In this document: in pieces, positions 17,064 to 26,265 of the stretch
Layout: every line of letters starts with the position of its first letter
Numbering within the stretch: position 1 is the stretch's first letter
Assembly (NCBI RefSeq): GCF_026241895.1
Contig: NZ_JAPJIV010000013.1
Location: 104,795-168,794, forward strand
Direction: 5' to 3'
Length of the DNA stretch: 64,000 nucleotides
Source: Pseudomonas sp. RIT-562
GTDB lineage: Bacteria > Pseudomonadota > Gammaproteobacteria > Pseudomonadales > Pseudomonadaceae
Notes under the pieces: generated by a model
What the model saw: the letters and a program-made list of their open reading frames with translations, nothing else
Told to the model about the DNA's origin: nothing
Databases searched by the model: none
Translations under genes and position numbers: made by a program

Positions 17064-17845
17064 CCGCAGTCGATACCCAGACCATTCACCGAGTGATGCA
17101 TGAAATCAAACGTCGACGCCTGGAAGTCCTGCGCGTGGTGGACCTGACTCCGCGGATGCGCCGCATCACTGTGGGTGGGCCCGAGCTGGCAGGTTTTGTC
17201 AGCCTCGGCGCCGACGACCACGTCAAGCTGCTGTTCCCGCAGAACGCTGCAGAACAGGCCGCCATGGAGAACCTGGTGCTCGGCGCAGGCAAGGACAACG
17301 GTCCGATGCCGGCCATGCGCGATTACACCCCGCGCCGCTACGACCTTGATGCCCTCGAACTGGATATCGACTTCGTCCTGCACGGCGATGGCCCTGCCTC
17401 GACCTGGGCCGAGCAAGCCCGGCCCGGACAATTCCTGCACATTGGCGGCCCCCGGGGCTCGATGATCGTGCCGGATATTTTCGACAGCTACCTGCTGATC
17501 GGCGACGAGACCGCCCTGCCGGCCATTGCCCGACGCCTCGAAGATCTGGCGCCCAATCGGCGAGCGCTGGTGGTGATCGAGGTGGAGAACGGCGCCGAGC
17601 AGCAACGGCTGGAAAGCCCCGCACAAGTCGACGTGATCTGGGTGTTGCGCGAGGGTGGCAAGGATCACCTGTTGACTACCGTGCAACAACTGACCGTGCC
17701 TGGTGGCAGCCTTTATGCGTGGGTCGCAACGGAGTCCAAGGTGTCACGCCAGATCCGCCGGGTGTTGCTGGACGAGCATGGCCTGGACGAGAAATTCCTC
17801 AAGGCGGTTGGTTACTGGCGCCTGGATGACAGTGACGAGGAATGA
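17060..17845 (+). CDS. Siderophore-interacting protein / ferric-chelate reductase (YqjH/ViuB-like)
   Basis: A 261-residue cytoplasmic flavoprotein of the SIP family, which reduces ferric siderophores to release Fe2+ using NAD(P)H and FAD. The N-terminal FAD-binding barrel (about 15-130) contains the flavin motif Arg87-Asp-Tyr-Thr90 in MRDYTPRRYD, and FLHIGGPRGSM. The C-terminal half (about 145-255) has LLIGDETALPAIARRLE, typical of the SIP nucleotide domain. It is cotranscribed and translationally coupled with the PadR repressor. Its 3' end overlaps the convergent Pr6Pr gene by 34 bases. Confidence 0.85.
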   Translation: MTAVDTQTIHRVMHEIKRRRLEVLRVVDLTPRMRRITVGGPELAGFVSLGADDHVKLLFPQNAAEQAAMENLVLGAGKDNGPMPAMRDYTPRRYDLDALELDIDFVLHGDGPASTWAEQARPGQFLHIGGPRGSMIVPDIFDSYLLIGDETALPAIARRLEDLAPNRRALVVIEVENGAEQQRLESPAQVDVIWVLREGGKDHLLTTVQQLTVPGGSLYAWVATESKVSRQIRRVLLDEHGLDEKFLKAVGYWRLDDSDEE

Positions 17846-18474
17846 CCCCAACGGTCCAGACCGATCACTACCAGGGAAATCAACACAAATCCCGCAAGCA
17901 ACCCGGCCGCATTGAGAAACACCTGTGGATAACCCAGCTTGTCCACGTCAATGAACGGATAGGGATAAACCGCCAGCTCATGCCCGCGAAGCAGCGAGTA
18001 GGCGAAGTACAGCAGCGGGTAAATCACCCAGAGGCCAATGTGGCGCAAGCGCAATGTGCCTTTGGGTACGCACCACCACCAGTAGCCCAGGAATAACAGG
18101 GGCATGACGTCGTGCAGCAACTCATCGGCCAGAAACTGCCAGCCTTCGGGATGCCACAAGTTTCGCAGCAGGATGCTGTAAGTCAGGCCGACCACGACGA
18201 TGCTCACTGCCACGGCGCTGGACACCCATGGCTGCAGGAACCAGCGGCGCATTGCCGATGGCCGGGAAGTCCATTCGCAGGTCAGCACAGTCGCCACCAG
18301 GGTGTTGCTGAGCACCGTGAAGAAGCTGAAGAAGCTCATCAGGCCGCCCAGCAGACTGGCTTCAATGCTCCAGCGTGAGTACAGGATCAGATACAGCTGA
18401 ATGCTCAGCCCCGCCCAACCGAGAATGGCGGCAACCGCGATGAAACGGTGCCGGGCGGCCGACGGGTCGATCAT
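17812..18474 (-). CDS. Pr6Pr family membrane protein
   Basis: About 220 residues starting at MIDPSAARHRF (CAT at 18472-18474). At least six hydrophobic helices are visible, including FIAVAAILGWAGLSIQLYL, FFSFFTVLSNTLVATVLT, SSAVAVSIVVVGLTYSILL and GLLAGFVLISLVVIGL. The FFTVLSN and WVIYPLLYFAYSLLRG segments match the Pr6Pr family (FAR-17a/AIG1-like), whose function in bacteria is unknown. It starts 2 bases after the stop of the VF530-type gene, so they form an operon. The last residues (SSSLSSRRQ) are encoded antisense to the 3' end of the reductase gene. Confidence 0.75.
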   Translation of the reverse strand: MIDPSAARHRFIAVAAILGWAGLSIQLYLILYSRWSIEASLLGGLMSFFSFFTVLSNTLVATVLTCEWTSRPSAMRRWFLQPWVSSAVAVSIVVVGLTYSILLRNLWHPEGWQFLADELLHDVMPLLFLGYWWWCVPKGTLRLRHIGLWVIYPLLYFAYSLLRGHELAVYPYPFIDVDKLGYPQVFLNAAGLLAGFVLISLVVIGLDRWGHSSSLSSRRQ

Positions 18475-18476
18475 GC

Positions 18477-18707
18477 TCAGAGCGGCCGCTTGGTGCGCAT
18501 CAGCTTCACGTACAAGCGCTCGACCTTCTCCCGGGCCCAGGGCGTCTTGCGCAGGAAGGTCAGGCTCGACTTGATGCTCGGGTCGCTCTTGAAGCAGCGA
18601 ATGTCGATGCGCTCGGCCAGCCCCGACCATTCATAGTGCTCAACCAGGGCATTGAGGATCTGCTCCAGCGTCACGCCGTGCAGCGGGTTGTTGTTCTGTT
18701 CGGTCAT
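18477..18707 (-). CDS. VF530 family (DUF2132) small protein
   Basis: A 76-residue basic protein with NNPLHGVTLEQILNALVEHY, GLAERIDIRCFKSDPSIKSS and LRKTPWAREKVERLYV, which define the VF530/DUF2132 family, proposed from its structure to bind DNA. Its precise role is unknown. It is the promoter-proximal gene of a two-gene minus-strand unit with the Pr6Pr membrane protein. Confidence 0.8.
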   Translation of the reverse strand: MTEQNNNPLHGVTLEQILNALVEHYEWSGLAERIDIRCFKSDPSIKSSLTFLRKTPWAREKVERLYVKLMRTKRPL

Positions 18708-18978
18708 GCCGGGCCTTCGAGCGAAGTGGGAATTGGAAGCCGCGCACCTTAGCCGAGGGCTTCGCCGGGGGGAAGTGATCTGTGTGCTGCCTGCTAAATG
18801 TAGCCATGGTTGCACCGACTGTTACCGATTTTGAAAGGCAGCATGTCCGTAAAAGCCCTTTCTCTATTTGTAACAGAACATTATCCTTACGCCCGTCACG
18901 GCTGAAACGCTTCTGCTGCCTGCTCCACCCTTGCTGCTTTCAGTTCATCCCCCAGAAAAAGATCAAGAATTTCTTCCC

Positions 18979-20361
18979 ATGCCCGATTTCCCAGTTTCGC
19001 AAGACAGCGCTGTCTGCACGCCTGTTGCCCGCCTGAAAATGCTCTGCCTGATCAGCGGCTTCACCGCGATGAGCCTGGCCACCTGCGCCCAGGCCGCCCC
19101 CGCTTTCGACAGTGAGTCACCCTGGATGCTTGGTGACTGGAACGGCAGTCGCACCGAGCTTGCGGAAAAAGGCTACGACTTCAAAGTCGATTACACCGGC
19201 GAAATGGGCAGTAACCTGCATGGCGGCTACGACCATGATCGTACGGCACGCTACAGCGACCAGTTCGGCTTCGGCACTCACCTGGATCTGCAGAAAATCC
19301 TTGGCTGGAACGATGCCGAGTTCCAACTGACCGTCACCGAGCGCAGCGGCAACAACATCAGCAACGACCGCATCAACGATCCGCGCGTCGGCGGGTTCAC
19401 TTCGGCCCAGGAAGTCTGGGGCCGTGGGCAGACCTGGCGCCTGACGCAGATGTGGTACCAGCAGAAATTCTTCGACCAGAAACTCGATATCAAGGCCGGC
19501 CGTTTCGGTGAAGGCGAAGACTTCAACAGCTTCCCGTGCGACTTCCAGAACCTGGCGTTCTGCGGCTCCCAGGTCGGTAACTGGGTCGGTGGCATCTGGT
19601 ACAACTGGCCGGTCAGCCAGTGGGCCCTGCGAGTCAAATATCACCTGACGCCAGAGTTGTACGCGCAGGTCGGTGCCTACGAGCAGAACCCGTCCAACCT
19701 GGACCGCAACAACGGCTTCAAACTCAGTGGCAGCGGCACCCAGGGCGCAATCCTGCCGGTGGAGCTGGTGTGGTCACCGAAGGTCAATGGCCTGCCAGGC
19801 GAATACCGCGCCGGTTATTACTACAGCAACGCCAAGGCCACCGATGCCTACAAGGACAGCAATGGTCAGCCGGCAGCCCTCAGCGGCGAGGCCTACCGCA
19901 GCGCGTCGAGCAAGCACGGCGTGTGGCTTGGCGTGCAGCAGCAACTGACCAGCCGGGCCAGCGACAATTCCCGCGGCCTGAGCGTATTCGCCAACGGCAC
20001 GATGCATGACAAGAAGACCAACGCCATCGACAACTATGTCCAGGCCGGAGTCGTCTACAAAGGGTTGTTCGATGCTCGGGCCAAGGACGATATCGGTTTC
20101 GCCATGGCGCGGGTGCACGTCAACCCGGCGTATCGCAAGAATGCCGAGGCGACCAACCAGGCTCGCAACGTGTCCGACTTCGACGACCCGACTTTCCTGC
20201 CGCCGCAAGACACCGAATACAGTGCCGAACTCTACTACGGCGTGCACGTCACCAACTGGCTGACCGTGCGCCCGAACCTGCAGTACATCCGCCATCCGGG
20301 TGGCGTGGACCAGGTCGATGACGCGCTGATTGGCGGGATCAAGATCCAGTCTTCGTTCTAA
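18979..20361 (+). CDS. oprB: Carbohydrate-selective porin OprB
   Basis: An outer-membrane porin of 460 residues from the ATG at 18979; another ATG (19039, MLCLISGF) could also begin the signal peptide, and an upstream in-frame start at 18931 adds residues without function. The signal peptide ends near CAQAAPAF. The mature chain has the OprB-family hallmarks: WMLGDWNGSRTELAEKGYDF at its start, FGTHLDLQKILGW, LDIKAGRFGEGEDFNSFPCD with two cysteines (CDFQNLAFC), and the C-terminal strand ending in Phe (IGGIKIQSSF) that directs barrel assembly. It admits glucose and other sugars to the periplasm. Placed 170 bases before gcd, it supplies glucose to that enzyme. Confidence 0.88.
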   Translation: MPDFPVSQDSAVCTPVARLKMLCLISGFTAMSLATCAQAAPAFDSESPWMLGDWNGSRTELAEKGYDFKVDYTGEMGSNLHGGYDHDRTARYSDQFGFGTHLDLQKILGWNDAEFQLTVTERSGNNISNDRINDPRVGGFTSAQEVWGRGQTWRLTQMWYQQKFFDQKLDIKAGRFGEGEDFNSFPCDFQNLAFCGSQVGNWVGGIWYNWPVSQWALRVKYHLTPELYAQVGAYEQNPSNLDRNNGFKLSGSGTQGAILPVELVWSPKVNGLPGEYRAGYYYSNAKATDAYKDSNGQPAALSGEAYRSASSKHGVWLGVQQQLTSRASDNSRGLSVFANGTMHDKKTNAIDNYVQAGVVYKGLFDARAKDDIGFAMARVHVNPAYRKNAEATNQARNVSDFDDPTFLPPQDTEYSAELYYGVHVTNWLTVRPNLQYIRHPGGVDQVDDALIGGIKIQSSF

Positions 20362-20372
20362 TGCGCTACCCC

Positions 20373-20423
20373 TGTAGGAGCGAGCCTGCTCGCGATGCCA
20401 TCGCCGGCAAGCAGGCTCCTGCA
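20373..20423. repeat. REP inverted pair (compact)
   Basis: TGTAGGAGCGAGCCTGCTCG and an imperfect inverse copy ending GCAGGCTCCTGCA are separated by only a few bases. It lies between oprB and gcd and could fold as a terminator-like hairpin that reduces readthrough. Confidence 0.75.
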
Positions 20424-20531
20424 AGGACAGCGTTCACAGTTTGAGATTTATATCTGAACCATGCCCACGCCAGATCGTCATCTACAGTGAACTTGCGCGG
20501 GACTACTTAAAACGTCACGGAGAACCACACT

Positions 20532-22943
20532 ATGAGCACTGATGGTGCTTTGAGTCGAAGCCGTCTACTGCCGACCCTGCTCGGCATTCTGCTTTTGCTA
20601 ATGGGCCTGGCCATGCTGGCCGGGGGAATCAAGCTGAGCATGCTGGGCGGCTCGCTGTACTACCTGCTGGCCGGTATCGGCCTGACGCTGACCGGCGCCC
20701 TGCTGATCGCTGCACGCCGTGCTGCGCTTGGCTTGTACGCTTTGGTGCTGTTTGCCAGCACCGTCTGGTCGCTGTGGGAAGTCGGCCTCGACTGGTGGCA
20801 ACTGGTGCCGCGTCTGGCACTGCTGTTCGCACTGGGCATCGTCATGTTGCTGCCGTGGTTCCGACGTCCGATGTTGCGCGAAGGCACCGGGCCACTGACC
20901 ACCGGCGTCCTTGCCGTGGCCGTGGTGATCGCAGGTGCAACCGCACTTGCCAGCCAATTCACCAACCCGGGTGAAATCAAAGGCCAACTGGACCGCGACA
21001 GCGTACCTGGCATGGCCAATACCGCCCCGGCCATGCCGGACGGTGACTGGAACTCCTACGGCCGTAGCGCCCATGGCGATCGTTACTCGCCACTGGCGCA
21101 GATCACTCCGGAAAATGCCCACAAGCTGGTTCCAGCCTGGGAATTCCGCACCGGTGACATTCCGGGTCCGAACGATCCAGGTGAAACCACTGCTGAAAAC
21201 ACCCCGCTGAAAGTCAACGGCATGCTGTATGTGTGCACGCCGCACAGCCAGGTGATCGCACTGGACCCGGACACCGGCAAGGAAATCTGGCGTTTCGATC
21301 CGAAGCTCTCCACGCAGAACGCGGCGAACTTCAAGGGTTGGGCGCACATGACCTGCCGCGGCGTGTCGTATCACGATGACGCGGTGTACGCTTCCGAGCA
21401 GAGCCCAACGGGTACTGCCAGCCCTGCACCGGTCAGCAGCGTCTGCCCGCGCCGGATCTTCCTGCCAACCGCCGACACCCGCCTGATCGCCCTGAACGCC
21501 GACACCGGCAAGATGTGCGAAGACTTCGGCAACGCTGGCCAGGTAGACCTGAGCGCCAATATCGGCGGCTTCAATGCCGGCGGTTACTACTCCACCTCCC
21601 CTCCAGCCGTCACCAAAGACCTGGTGGTGATTGGTGGTCACGTGACCGACAACGTTTCCACCGACGAGCCAAGCGGCGTGATCCGCGCGTTCGATGTGCA
21701 CACCGGCAAGCTGGTGTGGAACTGGGACAGCGGCAAGCCGGATGACACCACGCCGATTGCCGAAGGCCAGGTCTACACCCGCAACTCGCCAAACATGTGG
21801 TCGATGTTCGCAGTCGATGAAAAACTCGGCATGCTGTACCTGCCGATGGGTAACCAGACCCCGGACCAGTTCGGTGGCGCGCGTACCCCTGAATCGGAAC
21901 TGCACGCTGCCGGCCTGACCGCGCTGGATATCGCCACCGGCCAGGTGCGCTGGCACATGCAGTTCACCCACCATGACCTGTGGGACATGGACGTGGGTGG
22001 CCAGCCAACCCTGATGGACCTGAAAACCGCTGACGGCGTCAAGCCAGCGGTACTCGCTTCCACCAAGCAGGGCAGCATCTACGTACTGGATCGCAGCACC
22101 GGCAAGCCGATTGTGCCGATCAACGAAGTGCCAGTGCCGCAGGGCGCTGTCGAAGGTGATCACACTTCGCCAACCCAGCCGAAATCCGACCTCAACCTCA
22201 TGCCACCGCCGCTGCAGGAGCGTGACATGTGGGGTGTGACTCCGTTTGATCAACTGATCTGCCGGATCGACTTCAAATCCATGCGCTACGACGGCCCGTT
22301 CACTCCGCCATCGCTGCAAGGTTCGATTGTCTATCCAGGTAACTTCGGCGTGTTCGACTGGGGCGGTATCTCGGTTGACCCGGTGCGTCAGATCGCTTTC
22401 GTGAACCCGAGCTACATGGCGTTCAAATCGAAAATGATCCCGGCGGCCGAAATCGCTGCTCAGGGCCCGCGTAAAAGCGAAACCGAAGGCGTGCAGCCGA
22501 ACAAAGGCGCGCCGTACGGCGTAGTCCTCGAAGCACTCCTGTCGCCAATGGGCCTGCCGTGCCAGGCACCGGCCTGGGGCTACGTGGCGGCAGTCGACCT
22601 GACCACCTCGAAAGTCCTGTGGAAGCACAAGAACGGTACCGTGCGCGATAGCTCGCCGGTTCCGATCCCTCTGAGCATGGGCGTTCCGAGCCTCGGCGGG
22701 ACCTTCGTCACCGCCGGTGGCGTGGGCTTCCTGAGCGGCACCCTCGACCAGTACCTGCGTGCCTACGACGTGAAAAACGGCAAGCAACTGTGGGAAGGCC
22801 GCCTGCCAGCCGGCGCGCAGACCACCCCGATGACGTACACCGGCAAGGACGGCAAGCAGTACGTGCTGGTCGTGGCCGGCGGTCACGGCTCGCTGGGCAC
22901 CAAGCAGGGTGACTATGTGATTGCTTACAAACTGTCGGAATAA
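20532..22943 (+). CDS. gcd: Membrane-bound PQQ-dependent glucose dehydrogenase
   Basis: An 803-residue quinoprotein of the usual length for Gcd. Residues about 10-140 form five membrane helices (LLGILLLLMGLAMLAGGIKL and so on). The remaining periplasmic part is the eight-bladed PQQ propeller, with GDWNSYGRSAHGDRYSPL, AHMTCRGVSYHDD, FLPTADTRLIALNADTGK, FTHHDLWDMDVGGQPTL and VLVVAGGHGSLGTKQGDY at the end. It oxidises D-glucose to gluconolactone in the periplasm and passes electrons to ubiquinone; in Pseudomonas the acid produced solubilises phosphate. The gene follows oprB and ends with a clear intrinsic terminator. Confidence 0.95.
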   Translation: MSTDGALSRSRLLPTLLGILLLLMGLAMLAGGIKLSMLGGSLYYLLAGIGLTLTGALLIAARRAALGLYALVLFASTVWSLWEVGLDWWQLVPRLALLFALGIVMLLPWFRRPMLREGTGPLTTGVLAVAVVIAGATALASQFTNPGEIKGQLDRDSVPGMANTAPAMPDGDWNSYGRSAHGDRYSPLAQITPENAHKLVPAWEFRTGDIPGPNDPGETTAENTPLKVNGMLYVCTPHSQVIALDPDTGKEIWRFDPKLSTQNAANFKGWAHMTCRGVSYHDDAVYASEQSPTGTASPAPVSSVCPRRIFLPTADTRLIALNADTGKMCEDFGNAGQVDLSANIGGFNAGGYYSTSPPAVTKDLVVIGGHVTDNVSTDEPSGVIRAFDVHTGKLVWNWDSGKPDDTTPIAEGQVYTRNSPNMWSMFAVDEKLGMLYLPMGNQTPDQFGGARTPESELHAAGLTALDIATGQVRWHMQFTHHDLWDMDVGGQPTLMDLKTADGVKPAVLASTKQGSIYVLDRSTGKPIVPINEVPVPQGAVEGDHTSPTQPKSDLNLMPPPLQERDMWGVTPFDQLICRIDFKSMRYDGPFTPPSLQGSIVYPGNFGVFDWGGISVDPVRQIAFVNPSYMAFKSKMIPAAEIAAQGPRKSETEGVQPNKGAPYGVVLEALLSPMGLPCQAPAWGYVAAVDLTTSKVLWKHKNGTVRDSSPVPIPLSMGVPSLGGTFVTAGGVGFLSGTLDQYLRAYDVKNGKQLWEGRLPAGAQTTPMTYTGKDGKQYVLVVAGGHGSLGTKQGDYVIAYKLSE

Positions 22944-22965
22944 CAGTTAACGACGGTTAAACGAA

Positions 22966-22997
22966 AGGCGACTCCTGCGAGGGGGTCGCCTTTTTTT
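22966..22997 (+). terminator. Intrinsic terminator of gcd
   Basis: AGGCGACTCC and GGGGTCGCCT form a 10-base stem with one G-T pair around a 6-base loop, followed directly by seven T residues, 23 bases after the gcd stop. Confidence 0.9.
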
Positions 22998-23080
22998 GTG
23001 CCCGCCGATATTACCCCTGCCATTGAAACCACCCGCCACCTGCCCCATCTAAGACCCATATCCCATTGCGCAGGTGCCCC

Positions 23081-25498
23081 ATGAGCGACCAGCAAGAATT
23101 CCCTGAAGACCTCAGCGAGTACGCCGACCCCGAGAACGCCGAGCATCACTCCACCGGCAAAGGCCTCGCACTGCCGGGCCAGAACCTGCCGGACAAGGTC
23201 TACATCATTCCGATCCACAACCGCCCGTTCTTCCCGGCTCAAGTGTTGCCGGTAATCGTCAACGAAGAACCCTGGGCTGAAACCCTGGATCTGGTGAGCA
23301 AATCCGATCATCACTCCCTGGCCCTGTTCTACATGGACACGCCGCAGGAAGATCCGCGCCACTTCGACACCTCGGCCCTGCCGCTGTACGGCACGCTGGT
23401 CAAGGTGCACCACGCCAGCCGCGAAAACGGCAAGCTGCAATTCGTTGCCCAGGGCCTGACCCGCGTACGCATTCGCACCTGGCTCAAGCACCACCGCCCA
23501 CCGTATCTGGTGGAAGTCGAATACCCGCACCAGCCCACCGAGCCAACCGACGAGGTCAAGGCCTACGGCATGGCGCTGATCAATGCGATCAAGGAGCTGC
23601 TGCCGCTCAACCCGCTGTACAGCGAAGAGCTGAAGAACTATCTCAATCGCTTCAGCCCCAACGATCCATCGCCGCTGACTGACTTTGCAGCCGCCCTCAC
23701 CTCCGCCACCGGCAACGAGCTGCAGGAAGTGCTCGACTGCGTGCCGATGCTCAAACGCATGGAAAAAGTCCTGCCGATGCTGCGCAAGGAAGTCGAAGTC
23801 GCGCGCCTGCAAAAGGAAATCTCTGCCGAGGTGAACCGCAAGATTGGCGAGCACCAGCGCGAGTTCTTCCTCAAGGAGCAACTCAAGGTCATCCAGCAAG
23901 AGCTGGGCCTGACCAAGGACGACCGCAGCGCCGACATCGAACAGTTCGAACAGCGCCTGGAAGGCAAAGTGCTGTCCGCCCAGGCGCAAAAACGTATTGC
24001 CGAGGAAATGAACAAGCTGTCTATCCTCGAAACCGGCTCGCCGGAATACGCGGTTACCCGCAACTACCTCGACTGGGCGACTTCGGTGCCGTGGGGCGTC
24101 TACGGCAAGGACAAGCTCGACCTCAAGCATGCCCGCAAGGTCCTGGACAAACACCATGCTGGCCTGGACGACATCAAGGACCGCATCCTCGAGTTCCTCG
24201 CCGTGGGTGCCTATAAAGGCGAAATCAGCGGCTCGATCGTGCTGCTGGTCGGCCCGCCGGGTGTGGGCAAGACCAGCGTCGGCAAATCCATCGCCGAATC
24301 CCTGGGTCGCCCGTTCTACCGCTTCAGCCTCGGCGGCATGCGCGACGAGGCGGAGATCAAGGGCCATCGCCGCACCTACATCGGTGCGCAACCGGGCAAG
24401 TTGGTGCAGGCGCTCAAAGACGTCGAAGTCATGAACCCGGTGATCATGCTCGACGAGATCGACAAGATGGGCCAGAGCTACCAGGGCGACCCAGCCTCGG
24501 CGCTGCTGGAAACCCTCGACCCGGAACAGAACGTCGAATTCCTCGACCATTACCTGGACCTGCGGATGGACTTGTCCAAAGTCCTGTTCGTGTGCACCGC
24601 CAACACCCTGGATTCGATTCCCGGCCCGCTGCTGGACCGCATGGAAGTGATTCGCCTGTCGGGCTATATCACCGAAGAAAAGATTGCCATCGCCAAGCGT
24701 CACCTATGGCCGAAACAACTTGAGAAGGCTGGCGTGTCCAAAGGCAGCCTGAGCATCAGCGACAGCGCCTTGAAAGCCTTGATCGACGGTTATGCCCGTG
24801 AAGCCGGAGTGCGCCATCTGGAGAAAGAACTGGGCAAACTGGTGCGCAAAGCCGTGGTGAAATTGATCGACGAGCCCAAAGCGGTGATCAAGATAGGTCC
24901 CAAAGACCTCGAAGCCTCCCTCGGCCACCCGGTGTTCCGCAACGAGCAGGTCCTGTCCGGCACTGGCGTGATCACTGGCCTGGCCTGGACCAGCATGGGC
25001 GGCGCAACCCTGCCGATCGAGGCCACCCGCATCCATACGCTAAACCGTGGTTTCAAGCTCACCGGGCAACTGGGCGATGTGATGAAAGAATCGGCGGAAA
25101 TCGCCTACAGCTACGTCAGCTCCAACCTGAAGTCTTTTGGCGGCGATCCAAAGTTTTTCGACGAAGCGTTCGTGCACTTGCACGTTCCAGAGGGTGCCAC
25201 ACCCAAAGACGGCCCGAGCGCGGGCGTGACCATGGCCAGCGCCCTGCTGTCGCTGGCGCGTAATCAGCCACCGAAAAAAGGCGTGGCCATGACGGGTGAA
25301 CTGACCCTGACGGGACACGTGCTGCCGATTGGGGGGGTGCGCGAGAAAGTGATTGCAGCGCGGCGGCAGAAGATTTTCGAGCTGATATTGCCCGAACCCA
25401 ACCGTGGAAGTTTTGACGAGTTGCCGGACTACCTGAAGGAAGGGATCACTGTGCACTTTGCCAAGCGGTTCGCGGACGTGGTGAAAGTGCTGTTCTAA
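23081..25498 (+). CDS. lon: ATP-dependent Lon protease, second type (AsrA-like)
   Basis: An 805-residue cytosolic AAA+ serine protease. I start at MSDQQEF (23081) because CAGGTG lies upstream; 23066 gives five extra residues. The N-terminal substrate domain spans about 45-245, a coiled helix about 250-330 (EFFLKEQLKVIQQELG), the ATPase about 350-590 with Walker A GPPGVGKTS and Walker B VIMLDEID, and the protease about 610-805 with the catalytic dyad Ser713 (PKDGPSAG) and Lys756 (REKVIAARR). Its acidic N-terminal extension and position next to gcd, not downstream of clpX, suggest it is the additional Lon paralogue (AsrA in P. aeruginosa, linked to heat and aminoglycoside stress) rather than the classical lon. 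Confidence 0.92.
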   Translation: MSDQQEFPEDLSEYADPENAEHHSTGKGLALPGQNLPDKVYIIPIHNRPFFPAQVLPVIVNEEPWAETLDLVSKSDHHSLALFYMDTPQEDPRHFDTSALPLYGTLVKVHHASRENGKLQFVAQGLTRVRIRTWLKHHRPPYLVEVEYPHQPTEPTDEVKAYGMALINAIKELLPLNPLYSEELKNYLNRFSPNDPSPLTDFAAALTSATGNELQEVLDCVPMLKRMEKVLPMLRKEVEVARLQKEISAEVNRKIGEHQREFFLKEQLKVIQQELGLTKDDRSADIEQFEQRLEGKVLSAQAQKRIAEEMNKLSILETGSPEYAVTRNYLDWATSVPWGVYGKDKLDLKHARKVLDKHHAGLDDIKDRILEFLAVGAYKGEISGSIVLLVGPPGVGKTSVGKSIAESLGRPFYRFSLGGMRDEAEIKGHRRTYIGAQPGKLVQALKDVEVMNPVIMLDEIDKMGQSYQGDPASALLETLDPEQNVEFLDHYLDLRMDLSKVLFVCTANTLDSIPGPLLDRMEVIRLSGYITEEKIAIAKRHLWPKQLEKAGVSKGSLSISDSALKALIDGYAREAGVRHLEKELGKLVRKAVVKLIDEPKAVIKIGPKDLEASLGHPVFRNEQVLSGTGVITGLAWTSMGGATLPIEATRIHTLNRGFKLTGQLGDVMKESAEIAYSYVSSNLKSFGGDPKFFDEAFVHLHVPEGATPKDGPSAGVTMASALLSLARNQPPKKGVAMTGELTLTGHVLPIGGVREKVIAARRQKIFELILPEPNRGSFDELPDYLKEGITVHFAKRFADVVKVLF

Positions 25499-25513
25499 GT
25501 TAAGAGCGCAGAC

Positions 25514-25545
25514 AAAATGGCCAGGCATAGTTGCCTGGCCATTTT
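25514..25545. terminator. Intrinsic terminator of lon
   Basis: Perfect 14-base stem (AAAATGGCCAGGCA / TGCCTGGCCATTTT) with a 4-base loop TAGT, 15 bases after the lon stop. The A and T arms make it potentially bidirectional. Confidence 0.9.
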
Positions 25546-25665
25546 CATTTCAAACTGGATATTTGTTGAAATAATTAACTATTCAAAACCGCCATTTCTA
25601 TCAGTATCAGATTCTTATATATGACTATACATTCAACGTTCAAACGCACTTACAGGTAATCGTTT

Positions 25666-26127
25666 ATGGACATTGAACAACGCAGAAGTCTTAGCGACAA
25701 CTGCTTGAATAACGAAATGAAATTTCACCCGTGCTGCCGCGATAACTATTGGAGTGCCAATATTGCCGAGCGCGAGCCATTTGAATCGGAAGTGCTCTAC
25801 ACCAGCGTAGGCACACGGGAAATATTGGCGATTTTCAAAGCTGGGGAAAGCAACACCCCTCGAGATCGTGCCTTCGATATCTACCTTCCCAAAGATATCA
25901 AAAGCGGCATCTACCCTTTGAACATTCCGACTCGCCTGATCCAGATTGCCTTCACCGAAAATTTTCCGGCGTACACCACTTACTGGGCGACTGAAGGCGT
26001 TGTTGATCTTCAAGTGAGTCCTGATGCGCAGGTATTCAGCGGCAGCTTCGAAATCAAATTCAAAGACCGGCAGAACCGCGAATTTGCCTCCGACGGCAAG
26101 TTTGCTTTTTCCCTGGATCAACGCTGA
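25666..26127 (+). CDS. Hypothetical protein, beta-rich, family not recognised
   Basis: A 153-residue protein starting at MDIEQRRSL, with ACAGG about 10 bases before the ATG. There is no signal peptide or membrane segment. The second half alternates in a way that suggests a beta sandwich (FDIYLPKDIKSGIYPLN, TTYWATEGVVDLQVSPD, FSGSFEIKFKDRQNREF), somewhat like domains that end in an 'SGTF.F.A.D..G....GKF' pattern. Flanking DNA is AT-rich. It stands alone between the lon terminator and a lipoprotein gene. I do not recognise the family and assign no function. Confidence 0.6.
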   Translation: MDIEQRRSLSDNCLNNEMKFHPCCRDNYWSANIAEREPFESEVLYTSVGTREILAIFKAGESNTPRDRAFDIYLPKDIKSGIYPLNIPTRLIQIAFTENFPAYTTYWATEGVVDLQVSPDAQVFSGSFEIKFKDRQNREFASDGKFAFSLDQR

Positions 26128-26265
26128 GATTAACGCAGCTCAATAAATCCCAGCATTTGTGAACAGCCTGTTGGAAAAGAGTTTTCTCCAGCAGGCCCTG
26201 GTCACACTTTGTCTCATCTTCAGTTATGCTCGCCGTTCGTCGTCAACGCCGGAGCCGCTGAACTT

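Noticed and set aside
20598..22886. 762-codon open frame antisense to gcd
   Set aside because: Shadow of gcd; no export signal, domain or promoter.
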